Assembly (NCBI GenBank): GCA_964522845.1 | Contig: CAZFZQ010000039.1 | Location: 1 to 7,869 of the forward strand | Length of the DNA: 7,869 bases | From: CAZFZQ01 sp964522845 | GTDB lineage: Bacteria > Patescibacteriota > Patescibacteriia > GCA-002772895 | Direction: 5' to 3' | Shown: positions 1 to 5,760 of the stretch, in pieces | Layout of the letters: each line of letters opens with the position of its first letter | Position numbering within the stretch: position 1 is the stretch's first letter | Notes under the pieces: model-generated | Database searches by the model: none | What the model was told of the DNA's origin: nothing | What the model saw: only the letters and a program-made list of their open reading frames with translations | Program-made: the position numbers and the translations under genes

Positions 1-513
1 ATCCCGCTTTTTATTTTCGTGATTGTAGCGACCAGTTTTTCCGTGAATGAAACCGATGGGTTAGATGGCCTGGCCGGCGGAACGCTTTTGTCCGCTTTTG
101 CGGCTTACGCGGCCATCGCTTTTTTGCAGGGAAAAACCGACTTGGCCGCTTTTTGCGCCGTGATTGTGGGCGCGCTTTTGGCGTTTTTGTGGTTCAATAT
201 CAATCCGGCGCGGTTTTTTATGGGCGACACGGGCGCGATGTCTCTGGGCGTGACGCTCGGCATTGTGGCCATGCTTACCAACACGGTCATACTTCTGCCC
301 ATCATCGGCTTTGTTTTTGTGCTGGAATCCGCTTCAGCCATCATTCAAATTCTTTCCAAAAAAATCCGCAAGAAAAAAGTCTTTCTCTCCGCGCCCATCC
401 ATCATCATTTTGAAGCTCTGGGCTGGTCCGAACCGAAAATTGTGATGCGTTTTTGGATCATCTCCGCCGTCACCGCGGTCGTAGGGCTGATTTTGTTTTT
501 GGTGGAGAAGTAA
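1..513 (+). CDS. mraY: MraY, phospho-N-acetylmuramoyl-pentapeptide transferase (3' part, 5' end outside window)
   Basis: Integral membrane enzyme that transfers phospho-MurNAc-pentapeptide from UDP to undecaprenyl phosphate, giving lipid I, the first membrane step of peptidoglycan synthesis. The reading frame is open from base 1, so this is the C-terminal 170 residues of a protein usually about 320-360 long. Family motifs are seen in order: NETDGLDGLAGG (bases 46-81), FMGDTGAMSLG with the catalytic-type Asp at 226-228, and the histidine motif PIHHHFEALGW with HHH at 400-408, then RFWII and a last hydrophobic helix ending LFLVEK. Hydrophobic stretches alternate with short polar loops as expected. 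The next gene starts 9 bases after the stop, so it is probably co-transcribed. The usual dcw neighbours (murD, ftsW, murG) do not follow. The last 67 bp recur at 5394-5460 and the last 36 bp at 6394-6429. The identification is firm. Confidence 0.97.
   Translation: MPLFIFVIVATSFSVNETDGLDGLAGGTLLSAFAAYAAIAFLQGKTDLAAFCAVIVGALLAFLWFNINPARFFMGDTGAMSLGVTLGIVAMLTNTVILLPIIGFVFVLESASAIIQILSKKIRKKKVFLSAPIHHHFEALGWSEPKIVMRFWIISAVTAVVGLILFLVEK
447..513 (+). repeat. mraY 3'-end repeat, copy A (in the intact gene; putative attachment site)
   Basis: This stretch covers the end of the functional mraY from the RFWII motif to the stop codon. It matches 5394-5460 at 65 of 67 positions, and its last 36 bp match 6394-6429 at 30 of 36. 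Both A/B differences (ATC/ATT for Ile, AAG/AAA for Lys) are synonymous. Similarity continues weakly past the stop (TAAAATATA here, TAAAAAATATA in B, TAAAATAACAT in C). I infer that this is the recombination or attachment sequence at which the downstream cargo was inserted. Confidence 0.85.
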
Positions 514-522
514 AATATAAAT

Positions 523-2508
523 ATGAAAGAAAAATTATCTCCTCATTTTGAATCAAGCGAGGCAAAAGAAAAACCGAAAAAAGAGAATAAGCCCAAACGC
601 ACGGAAGGCGAGGCCCGAATGCTTCGCGAGCGTCTGCATCTTGCCGCCAAGGTTATTTCCAATAACTTTGGGTTGAAGTTTGTGCCGGATATTCCGCCGC
701 CGGGCGAAGCGCCTAACTGGCGCGCCGGCCTTTCAGAAAAATTCGCCGAAGAACGCGCCAAACATCCGGAAAAAAGCTTGGAAGATTTTGATGATGAACT
801 TTTGAAACCGGAACTAATTTCTTATCCGGAACAGGAGCTTTTGGATAAAAGCGAGGAGTATACTTTCGGAGTTTTGCGGCACGAGTTGGGTCACATTAAG
901 CACACCGATTATCGATCTATGATGGAGGCCCAAGACAAGGCGCAAAAGGAAGGGTATGGCCCGCAAGATGTTTTTTACATTTGGAATGCTTGGGAGGATA
1001 ATCGTTCCAATCTTTGCGAGGCTAAGGATTCAAAAGCGGCTCGATATTATTTGGGAGTTTATCTGAAAGAGGATAAAGAAAATGCCCTGCTTGCGGATTT
1101 GGAAAACCGGCCATTACCTATTCAATATGGGCTGATTTGCTGGGCAAGGGGGGCGGAAGCATTTATTCCGGATTTCAGTTTTGAAGAATTAAAAGCCAAA
1201 ATTTCCGACCCGCGCGTGCTGGAAGCTTATGAAAAATCTCAGGAAGCTTTGGACGAATATTTGGGGGAAGAAAAGGGCGCGGTCGCTTTTCGCGAGTTTT
1301 TTTGGAAAAAGGGCTGGCCGGTTTTTAAAGATTTGATTAAAAAATATTCCGAAGAAGAAGCGCAAAAACAAACCCAAGCCGCGGGTAAGAAGTGGGGTGA
1401 AATGACAGAAGAAGAAAAACAAGCCGCCATTGCCGAAATATTGAAAGATTTGCGGAAACAAGAAAAAGAGACCGCGGAAATTATGGCGCCCAAGACCATT
1501 AAAATAAAAGAAGGTGAAGACGGAAAGATGGAGATTGAAATACCCGCTCCGTCGGAACAAACAATCGTTCACGCTAAAGAAAGCGAAGCTAAGGAAGCAG
1601 ACGAAGAAAAGAAAAGAAAAATAGCTATTGAAGTGGAGCGGCGAAAGGAGATGGATCAGGCGCGCAAACAATTGGAAGAGTTAAGACAAAGAAATACCGG
1701 CTTGAATAAGTCAGAAAGAGGGGGCTATAATTATTATTTTAATCCGGTTAAAAAATATATTGATCTTCTTTCGGAAAAATTGGATGAAGTTTTTCCGCCA
1801 AAAACAGAAGGGGAGTGGAGCGGCGGAAAGACTAGGGGAAAGCGGTTAAGCCAGAGGGAGCTGGCCCGCGAAATCCCGGCTAAAACCGGAAAAATGTTTG
1901 AACAAAAAGATGTGCCCGAAGTAATGGAGGCGGCCTTTTCGCTCTTAATTGATGTGAGCGGCAGTATGGGTAATTATGGCGGCGAAAAAATAGTAAATGC
2001 AATTAAGGCGGCGGTGCTTATGGCGGAAGCGCTTGCTAAAAAAGGAGTGCCTTTTTCCATCTCGGCTTTTAATCGTAATTTTTATGAACTGAAACGGTTT
2101 GATGAAGAATATGCGGGAAGAAAAAAAATGGATTTAGTCGGATTGATCTGGAGTGTCAGCTCAGCTGGCTCGGACGGCAATGATGACGGTTACGCGGTGG
2201 ACAGGACGGCCCGGTCGCTTGCAAAATGGCTTCAGTTGCATGACGCTTCTGGCGCTTTGATTGTTTTTTCCGACGGCCTGCCCAATCCCAGCGAGGAACA
2301 CAGGGGTCCGGAATGGGAGCTGGAAAAAATCGTACAAATTTGGTCTAAAAAATTGCCTTTAATTGGCATTGGCATCGGATCGGATATGGAAGAGACAATA
2401 AAAAAATATTATAAGCAAGACGGATTAGCCGTAAGCGATGTGGACAAATTGCCTCGCGCTTTGTTAAAAATTTTGCAAAGGCAGATTGAAAAATTTGAGC
2501 GGAGATAG
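523..2508 (+). CDS. VWA-domain protein with N-terminal HELGH zinc-peptidase-like domain
   Basis: Large (661 aa) soluble, charged protein with no signal peptide or membrane segment. The N-terminal third holds a zincin-like motif, LRHELGHIKH (His120, Glu121, His124), followed by NAWEDNR (Glu158), a plausible third metal ligand. This HExxH plus ExxR layout is the one seen in CobT/NorD-like and other VWA-linked putative metallopeptidases. Residues about 270-420 are Lys/Glu-rich and probably helical or coiled coil. The C-terminal VWA domain has the MIDAS motif DVSGS (Asp477-Ser481) and a later FSDG (Asp584). Such proteins usually partner a MoxR-type ATPase, and one is encoded at 3653. The ATG lies 9 bp after the mraY stop and lacks a Shine-Dalgarno, suggesting read-through expression from mraY. 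Its 3' end converges on the putative RNA gene. Domain calls are firm; peptidase activity and substrate are inferred or unknown. Confidence 0.88.
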   Translation: MKEKLSPHFESSEAKEKPKKENKPKRTEGEARMLRERLHLAAKVISNNFGLKFVPDIPPPGEAPNWRAGLSEKFAEERAKHPEKSLEDFDDELLKPELISYPEQELLDKSEEYTFGVLRHELGHIKHTDYRSMMEAQDKAQKEGYGPQDVFYIWNAWEDNRSNLCEAKDSKAARYYLGVYLKEDKENALLADLENRPLPIQYGLICWARGAEAFIPDFSFEELKAKISDPRVLEAYEKSQEALDEYLGEEKGAVAFREFFWKKGWPVFKDLIKKYSEEEAQKQTQAAGKKWGEMTEEEKQAAIAEILKDLRKQEKETAEIMAPKTIKIKEGEDGKMEIEIPAPSEQTIVHAKESEAKEADEEKKRKIAIEVERRKEMDQARKQLEELRQRNTGLNKSERGGYNYYFNPVKKYIDLLSEKLDEVFPPKTEGEWSGGKTRGKRLSQRELAREIPAKTGKMFEQKDVPEVMEAAFSLLIDVSGSMGNYGGEKIVNAIKAAVLMAEALAKKGVPFSISAFNRNFYELKRFDEEYAGRKKMDLVGLIWSVSSAGSDGNDDGYAVDRTARSLAKWLQLHDASGALIVFSDGLPNPSEEHRGPEWELEKIVQIWSKKLPLIGIGIGSDMEETIKKYYKQDGLAVSDVDKLPRALLKILQRQIEKFERR

Positions 2509-2540
2509 GGTTTGTGGTAAGATAATTTTAAGGATAAGAA

Positions 2541-2561
2541 ATCCCCCTCAAAGAGGGGGAT
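2541..2561 (-). terminator. Intrinsic terminator of the minus-strand RNA, possibly bidirectional
   Basis: Perfect 9-bp inverted repeat ATCCCCCTC / GAGGGGGAT with a 3-nt loop. Read on the minus strand it is followed by TTCTTATCC, a moderate U tract, so it fits the 3' end of the non-coding RNA. It also lies 32 bp beyond the VWA stop, but on the plus strand no U tract follows. Hairpins of this CCCCCTC type also occur as dispersed repeats in some genomes, so a repeat origin is possible. Confidence 0.6.
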
Positions 2562-2614
2562 GGGGTGGTCGACGCGTCCTAATGTTATGTGGACGGCCGA
2601 TCGCGGACGAGTTT

Positions 2615-2635
2615 GGACGGCATGGGTAGCCGGCC
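2615..2635 (-). repeat. RNA hairpin 3 with UACCCAU loop
   Basis: Minus-strand GGCCGGC-UACCCAU-GCCGUCC: a 4-bp inner stem, one mismatch, then two G-C pairs. The loop differs from hairpins 1 and 2 by one base (G to C). Third copy of the motif. Confidence 0.65.
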
Positions 2636-2690
2636 TCTCGCACCTTCCGCTCGGGTGTTTGCGCGCGATGTTTTGCGCGGTTTGACCTTC

Positions 2691-2709
2691 GACAGCATGG
2701 CTAACCGTC
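2691..2709 (-). repeat. RNA hairpin 2 with UAGCCAU loop
   Basis: Minus-strand GACGGU-UAGCCAU-GCUGUC: 6 pairs including two G-U pairs, and a loop identical to hairpin 1 on a different stem. The stem has changed while pairing is kept and the loop is unchanged, as expected of selection on a structured RNA. Confidence 0.75.
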
Positions 2710-2801
2710 GTAGGTAACCCTCCAAAATAGTAAAAAATTTTTGAAATTCTCTCTTTCTTCGCCCGAAAGCGAAGCCGGACGCGTCAGGGGGTACTTGTCC
2801 C

Positions 2802-2820
2802 GCGGGCATGGCTAGCCCGC
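2802..2820 (-). repeat. RNA hairpin 1 with UAGCCAU loop
   Basis: Minus-strand GCGGGC-UAGCCAU-GCCCGC: a perfect 6-bp stem with a 7-nt loop, in the 5' half of the putative RNA. First of three hairpins that present the same loop. Confidence 0.75.
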
Positions 2821-2954
2821 ATAACAAGCGCAAGCGGCGGCTCCCTTTCCAGGGAGGACATTTAATTTAACCCCTGAAGAGCCCGGATCATATGATCCGA
2901 GGCGTCCTGAAAAGAGCTGCTTCAAGGTTCCATGTTCCTACCCTCCATTTCCGT

Positions 2955-2969
2955 TATACATCTTGTATA
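2955..2969 (-). promoter_or_regulatory. Inverted repeat at the RNA start site (operator or 5' hairpin)
   Basis: Perfect TATACA-TCT-TGTATA repeat beginning 5 bp below the -10 box, so it spans the predicted +1 (about 2968). It could be an operator that represses the RNA promoter or a short hairpin capping the 5' end. The sequence does not decide between them. Confidence 0.5.
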
Positions 2970-2974
2970 CAGGT

Positions 2975-3003
2975 AGTATAGCACATAATTGAATCTTTGT
3001 CAA
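2975..3003 (-). promoter_or_regulatory. Strong sigma70-type promoter of the putative RNA
   Basis: On the minus strand, TTGACA (2998-3003), a 17-bp spacer and TATACT (2975-2980): a perfect -35 box, ideal spacing and a near-perfect -10 box. Predicted start about 2968. It points away from the small-protein and ATPase genes and into the GC-rich block, and is the closest match to consensus in the window. Confidence 0.82.
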
Positions 3004-3004
3004 G

Positions 3005-3138
3005 CCCAGTAAGACAACTTTGGCTGTTTTTTCTCTAAATTTAGCTAAAATTAAAATTTAGGTTTATAAAAATTAGATAACTTTCATTCAAATTTAAACT
3101 TTAAAAAAGATTTAATTTCCAAAGTTGGTCTTACTGGG
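3005..3138. repeat. Long inverted repeat in the divergent control region
   Basis: Arms at 3005-3023 (CCCAGTAAGACAACTTTGG) and 3119-3138, whose reverse complement is the same sequence with one extra C, separated by about 95 bp of very AT-rich DNA with smaller palindromes such as CTAAATTTAG. The left arm also belongs to a direct repeat: GTCAAGCCC...TTTGGCT at 2999-3025 recurs, diverged, at 3138-3165. Together these fill the 2969-3232 gap between the RNA promoter and the next gene. It could be a regulatory hairpin, a protein-binding array or the remains of a small mobile element. Confidence 0.7.
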
Positions 3139-3159
3139 TCAAGCCCTATTATAACAATT

Positions 3160-3188
3160 TTGGCTAAAATTACACAAATGGATAAAAT
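3160..3188 (+). promoter_or_regulatory. Candidate promoter for the small-protein/ATPase genes
   Basis: TTGGCT (3160-3165), 17-bp spacer, TAAAAT (3183-3188); predicted start about 3195, giving a leader of roughly 38 nt without a Shine-Dalgarno. The match is moderate in an AT-rich region, so chance cannot be excluded. The -35 box overlaps the right copy of the direct repeat. Confidence 0.4.
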
Positions 3189-3232
3189 AGCTTTAATAAA
3201 TAATCAAATAATTATCTAAATTTACACAATAT

Positions 3233-3631
3233 ATGAAAAAAGAAGTGGCGGATCAATTATTGGCGCTTGGGCAAACATTAGAACAGCCCGAAACAGAAGA
3301 CCGTTTTGTGGAAAATGTGGTTTTTTCAAAGGAAGAGCGGGGCAAGGACGGGATTCCGATTTTCAAATCAAGCGCCCCGGGCCGAAAGATGATTGTGGTG
3401 AGAACTTCCGTCCTCCCTCCGAAATTGGGACAAAGTTATCGGGTGAGGATTATTGAGGACACTAATCCCGGGGAAGCGGAAAAAGGAAAATTTATCGCGG
3501 AAATTGCCACGGAGCCGGAAAAAGAGTTGGAGCTTGTAACGGGGGCGAAAGAGGCCGCGGCCGCTTTCGCGGAAAATGATTTTAAAAAATCTTTGGAACT
3601 TTTGGTTGCTTTAAGAAAAAAATTGGCATAG
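3233..3631 (+). CDS. Unrecognised 132-residue protein linked to the MoxR-type ATPase
   Basis: No family recognised. The first 20 residues look helical. A central part (about residues 50-92) contains alternating-hydrophobic segments (KMIVVRTS, YRVRII, KFIAEIATE) that look like a small beta barrel, loosely like an OB or TRAM fold. The Ala/Lys-rich C-terminus (about 100-132) is probably an amphipathic helix. There are no Cys residues, signal peptide or membrane segment. The ATG has no Shine-Dalgarno, like the genes on either side. The ATPase gene starts 21 bp after the stop, so the two probably form one transcript. A role as an accessory or adaptor of the ATPase/VWA pair, or as a binder of the adjacent RNA, is conjecture from position only. 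Coding is supported by an open frame in step with its neighbours and a protein-like composition. Confidence 0.75.
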   Translation: MKKEVADQLLALGQTLEQPETEDRFVENVVFSKEERGKDGIPIFKSSAPGRKMIVVRTSVLPPKLGQSYRVRIIEDTNPGEAEKGKFIAEIATEPEKELELVTGAKEAAAAFAENDFKKSLELLVALRKKLA

Positions 3632-3652
3632 TTTAAATTTTATAAAATTAAT

Positions 3653-5389
3653 ATGGAAAAAAATTCTCTTGAATCAAAAAGTGAAAAGGCCTTGTATGAA
3701 GATTTGGAAACAATCGCGCAATTGGAAAAAGAAAAAAACGCCTTGCTTTTGGCCATGGGAAAATCGCCCGGGGCGGCGGCACGGATATTGAACAGCATGG
3801 ACATAAACCTAAAAAGCGAAGAGGTTTTTGAAATTTTGGATAAAAAAGAAAAATCAAAAAATAAAATTACCAAAGGCGCGGAGACCGTGCAAATCGGAAA
3901 AATTGCCACGCCGATTTTCCGGGGCGAGGATGAGAATTTGAAATGGGATCTTGCCGGAGAACAATTCCGCGAGCAGGGTCAGACTATGGCGGAAATAAAA
4001 TTCAAGAGAAATGACGGCGTGGAAATCGTTCCCGGGCAGGAAGCGGAGGGAGAAACGCGTTTTGACGACCGCGAAAGATTTTTGCCTTTTCAGGAATACA
4101 AATTTTTAAAAAAAGAATACGCGGTTTATTTAAAAAGAGTTAAAGATTTGGCAAGCGATAATAAAGATGCCAAGGGAGCGGCGGCAGAATATCTTAGGCG
4201 CTTAAAGACGGAACATCCGGAATCGGAATGGGTTTTGCGTTCCCTGAGGCATTTAAACGGCATGGTTTCGGATGCGGCCAAAGAAACCTTGGAGCTGGAT
4301 CCGGAATTTATAGAAACGCCGCACGTGGTCCAAACTATGGAAAAAGTTACCAAACTTGTAAACCGCCAGCTTGAACGCGGACAAGGCATTACGATTTTGG
4401 AGGGCGATGCCGGCACGGGAAAAAATAAAATCGCCGACCATTTTGCCGCCCTGACCCGCCGGCCGCTTTTCAGATTTACCTGTTCTTCGGGCAAGGATGA
4501 GCAAGACTTAAAATATCTCTTGGAATATAATCCGAAAAAAGGCACTTACCGCATCAAGTCCACGGTTTATGAGGCGCTGGAAACGCCGGGCGCGATTTTA
4601 GAATTTGATGAAATAAATACGCTTAAGCCGGAAGTGGCGAAAATGTTGAATTCTCTTTTTGACCATGACCGGGCGCTCTTTTTGGGCGAAGACCGGAAGG
4701 CCGTCAAAGCGGCCGAGGGAGTGGTGCTTATGGGATTGCAAAATCCCCAGCATTATATGGGCGTGAAGCCCTTGGCCGAAACCATAAAATCGCGCGCCAG
4801 AATTATGGAAGTTGATTATCCGCCGTTTGAAAAAAAGACCGCGGAACAGATAGCGCAGGACGAAGCGGATAGGGCCTTGGAAGAAGCGCGGGCGAATATA
4901 GAACAGGCAGGAATGTTGCCTCCGCCCGTTGCTGAAAAGAAAATAAACCAATTATTTTACAGATCGGATGAGGCGTTAATTGTGCGCCAATATGTGCCGG
5001 AATTAAAAAATTTGAGCCAAGAAGAATTTCAATTGCTTTGGGATGCGTTAATAAATAAAAAAATCAGTTCCAAGGCAAAAGATTTGATTACGCCAACGAG
5101 ACAAGCGGCGATTGAAAATATTAAAGAAATTGTCGCTACCGCGAATGCAATCCGCCAAGCATATCGCGCTTATCACGAAGGGAAGCTGGATCAGCCGATA
5201 AAATTTGTTTTTAGTTTGCGCGAATCTGTGGAAAGCGCTTTTGAGCTGTCCGAAGTTGAGGTTGAAGAAGATGAAAAGAAAAAAGGAATTACTCCGGCCA
5301 AAAAGGCGATTATGGAAGTTGTATTGCCAAAAGTGCCGATGGGAGAAGAGCGGATTTATTTGGAAACTCTTATAAAGCAATTGCAATAG
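3653..5389 (+). CDS. MoxR/CobS-like AAA+ ATPase
   Basis: AAA+ ATPase of 578 aa with a central ATPase domain (about residues 225-400). Visible motifs: Walker A GDAGTGKN (251-258), Walker B ILEFDE (Asp319-Glu320), sensor 1 in LMGLQNP (Asn364) and an arginine-finger-like SRAR (380-383). The layout matches the AAA_5/MoxR type (MoxR, NorQ, CobS), which form hexameric rings and work with VWA partners such as the one at 523. The residue after the P-loop lysine is Asn rather than Ser/Thr. The Glu/Lys-rich N-terminal region (about 220 residues) and C-terminal 180 residues are not recognised and are long for this family, perhaps VWA- or substrate-binding. The ATG lacks a Shine-Dalgarno; the gene lies 21 bp after the small-protein gene. 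The stop is 4 bp before a copy of the mraY 3' end. The family call is firm; the substrate is unknown. Confidence 0.9.
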   Translation: MEKNSLESKSEKALYEDLETIAQLEKEKNALLLAMGKSPGAAARILNSMDINLKSEEVFEILDKKEKSKNKITKGAETVQIGKIATPIFRGEDENLKWDLAGEQFREQGQTMAEIKFKRNDGVEIVPGQEAEGETRFDDRERFLPFQEYKFLKKEYAVYLKRVKDLASDNKDAKGAAAEYLRRLKTEHPESEWVLRSLRHLNGMVSDAAKETLELDPEFIETPHVVQTMEKVTKLVNRQLERGQGITILEGDAGTGKNKIADHFAALTRRPLFRFTCSSGKDEQDLKYLLEYNPKKGTYRIKSTVYEALETPGAILEFDEINTLKPEVAKMLNSLFDHDRALFLGEDRKAVKAAEGVVLMGLQNPQHYMGVKPLAETIKSRARIMEVDYPPFEKKTAEQIAQDEADRALEEARANIEQAGMLPPPVAEKKINQLFYRSDEALIVRQYVPELKNLSQEEFQLLWDALINKKISSKAKDLITPTRQAAIENIKEIVATANAIRQAYRAYHEGKLDQPIKFVFSLRESVESAFELSEVEVEEDEKKKGITPAKKAIMEVVLPKVPMGEERIYLETLIKQLQ

Positions 5390-5393
5390 AAGC

Positions 5394-5460
5394 GCGTTTT
5401 TGGATCATTTCCGCCGTCACCGCGGTCGTAGGGCTGATTTTGTTTTTGGTGGAGAAATAA
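5394..5460 (+). repeat. mraY 3'-end repeat, copy B (displaced gene end; putative attachment site)
   Basis: A 67-bp copy of 447-513, 65/67 identical, encoding the same last residues of MraY (RFWIISAVTAVV through LFLVEK and a stop). Both differences are synonymous, so this copy was recently the end of a working mraY. It starts 4 bp after the ATPase stop, has no upstream mraY sequence and cannot be expressed as MraY. Best explained as the native gene end displaced when the 523-5389 block was inserted. Confidence 0.93.
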
Positions 5461-5499
5461 AAAATATACAGTGCATAAGATAGAGATACATATTGTTAT

Positions 5500-5670
5500 G
5501 CTCATGGGCGGCATATATTATAAAAACACGCTATCAAATTTCCCAGCGGGAAATTTGCGCCTGCCTGCCGGCAGGCAGGCTCCGGCTCGGCGTCGCTCGT
5601 CCGATAAGAATCGGACACCATGCCCGCTCTGCCTGCGCCAAGGTTTTTATAACATACGCCACCCATTAGC
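5500..5670. mobile_element. MITE-like palindromic element with terminal inverted repeats
   Basis: 28-bp imperfect terminal inverted repeats: the left arm 5500-5527 reads GCTCATGGGCGGC then ATATATTATAAAAAC, and the reverse complement of 5643-5670 agrees at 24 of 28 positions. Between them lie nested hairpins: AAATTTCCC/GGGAAATTT (5535-5557), a 22-bp perfect palindrome (5559-5580) and GTCCGAT/ATCGGAC (5599-5616). No transposase, no clear target duplication and no credible coding region. It could be a miniature transposable element, a dispersed structured repeat or a folded RNA. It fills most of the 300-bp gap between copy B and the next gene. Confidence 0.65.
5559..5580. repeat. 22-bp perfect palindrome (GCCTGCCTGCC half-site)
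   Basis: Half-site GCCTGCCTGCC followed directly by its reverse complement, with no spacer. From general knowledge, palindromes of this type are scattered through many CPR genomes; that recollection was not checked. It lies inside the MITE-like element. Confidence 0.8.
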
Positions 5671-5725
5671 TTGCCATATTTGCAGGTTGGATAAAGTGCA
5701 ATATGCATTTGACTTATACATTCAG

Positions 5726-5754
5726 TTGAACAATTTTTTTACACGATATATAAT
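5726..5754 (+). promoter_or_regulatory. Promoter predicted to give a leaderless mRNA
   Basis: TTGAAC (5726-5731), 17-bp spacer and a consensus TATAAT (5749-5754). Only AAAAAT separates the -10 box from the ATG at 5761, so transcription is predicted to start at or next to the start codon, and there is no room for a Shine-Dalgarno. Confidence 0.7.
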
Positions 5755-5760
5755 AAAAAT

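Larger units (their letters stand above)
2541..2968 (-). ncRNA. Putative structured non-coding RNA of about 430 nt, class not recognised
   Basis: Called from a near-consensus promoter (2975-3003), a terminator (2541-2561), GC content well above the flanks and dense self-complementarity. In transcript order: a 5' TATACA/TGTATA hairpin; the palindrome CGGATCATATGATCCG (2884-2899); CTCCCT-GGAA-AGGGAG with a GNRA-like loop (2841-2856); a hairpin at 2802-2820; CTTCGC/GCGAAG (2757-2774); an A/U linker (about 2725-2756); and hairpins at 2691-2709 and 2615-2635. The last two share the 7-nt loop type of 2802-2820. Long-range helices: 2871-2877 with 2784-2790 (7 bp) and 2777-2785 with 2571-2579 (9 bp), the latter enclosing the 3' domain. 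UGGAGGGU occurs near the start of both halves (2940-2947, 2717-2724). I found no RNase P P4 motif (GAGGAAAGUC), no tmRNA tag or CCA end, and no SRP core. It lies between the VWA gene and the small-protein/ATPase genes. The transcript is unproven. Confidence 0.72.

Noticed and set aside
1189..1671. Minus-strand ORF of 160 codons opposite the VWA gene
   Set aside because: A Phe-rich shadow of a Lys/Glu-rich coding region; no start signals.
2615..2820. tRNA anticodon arms (7-nt loops with GCC, as in tRNA-Gly)
   Set aside because: Position 33 is A, not U, and no D arm, T arm or acceptor stem surrounds them.
2585..2833. Minus-strand ORF of 82 codons inside the GC-rich block
   Set aside because: No ribosome site, low-complexity Arg/Ala-rich product, and it runs through hairpins whose loops repeat exactly. 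Structure explains the sequence better than coding.
2541..2968. RNase P RNA, tmRNA, SRP RNA or intron
   Set aside because: I looked for the RNase P P4 strings, an SRP GGAAGCAGC-type core, a tmRNA tag ORF with CCA end and group I/II core motifs. Only a loose GAAGCAGC was seen, without the SRP context.
5500..5670. CRISPR array
   Set aside because: Repeats are inverted, not regularly spaced direct repeats, and no cas genes are present.
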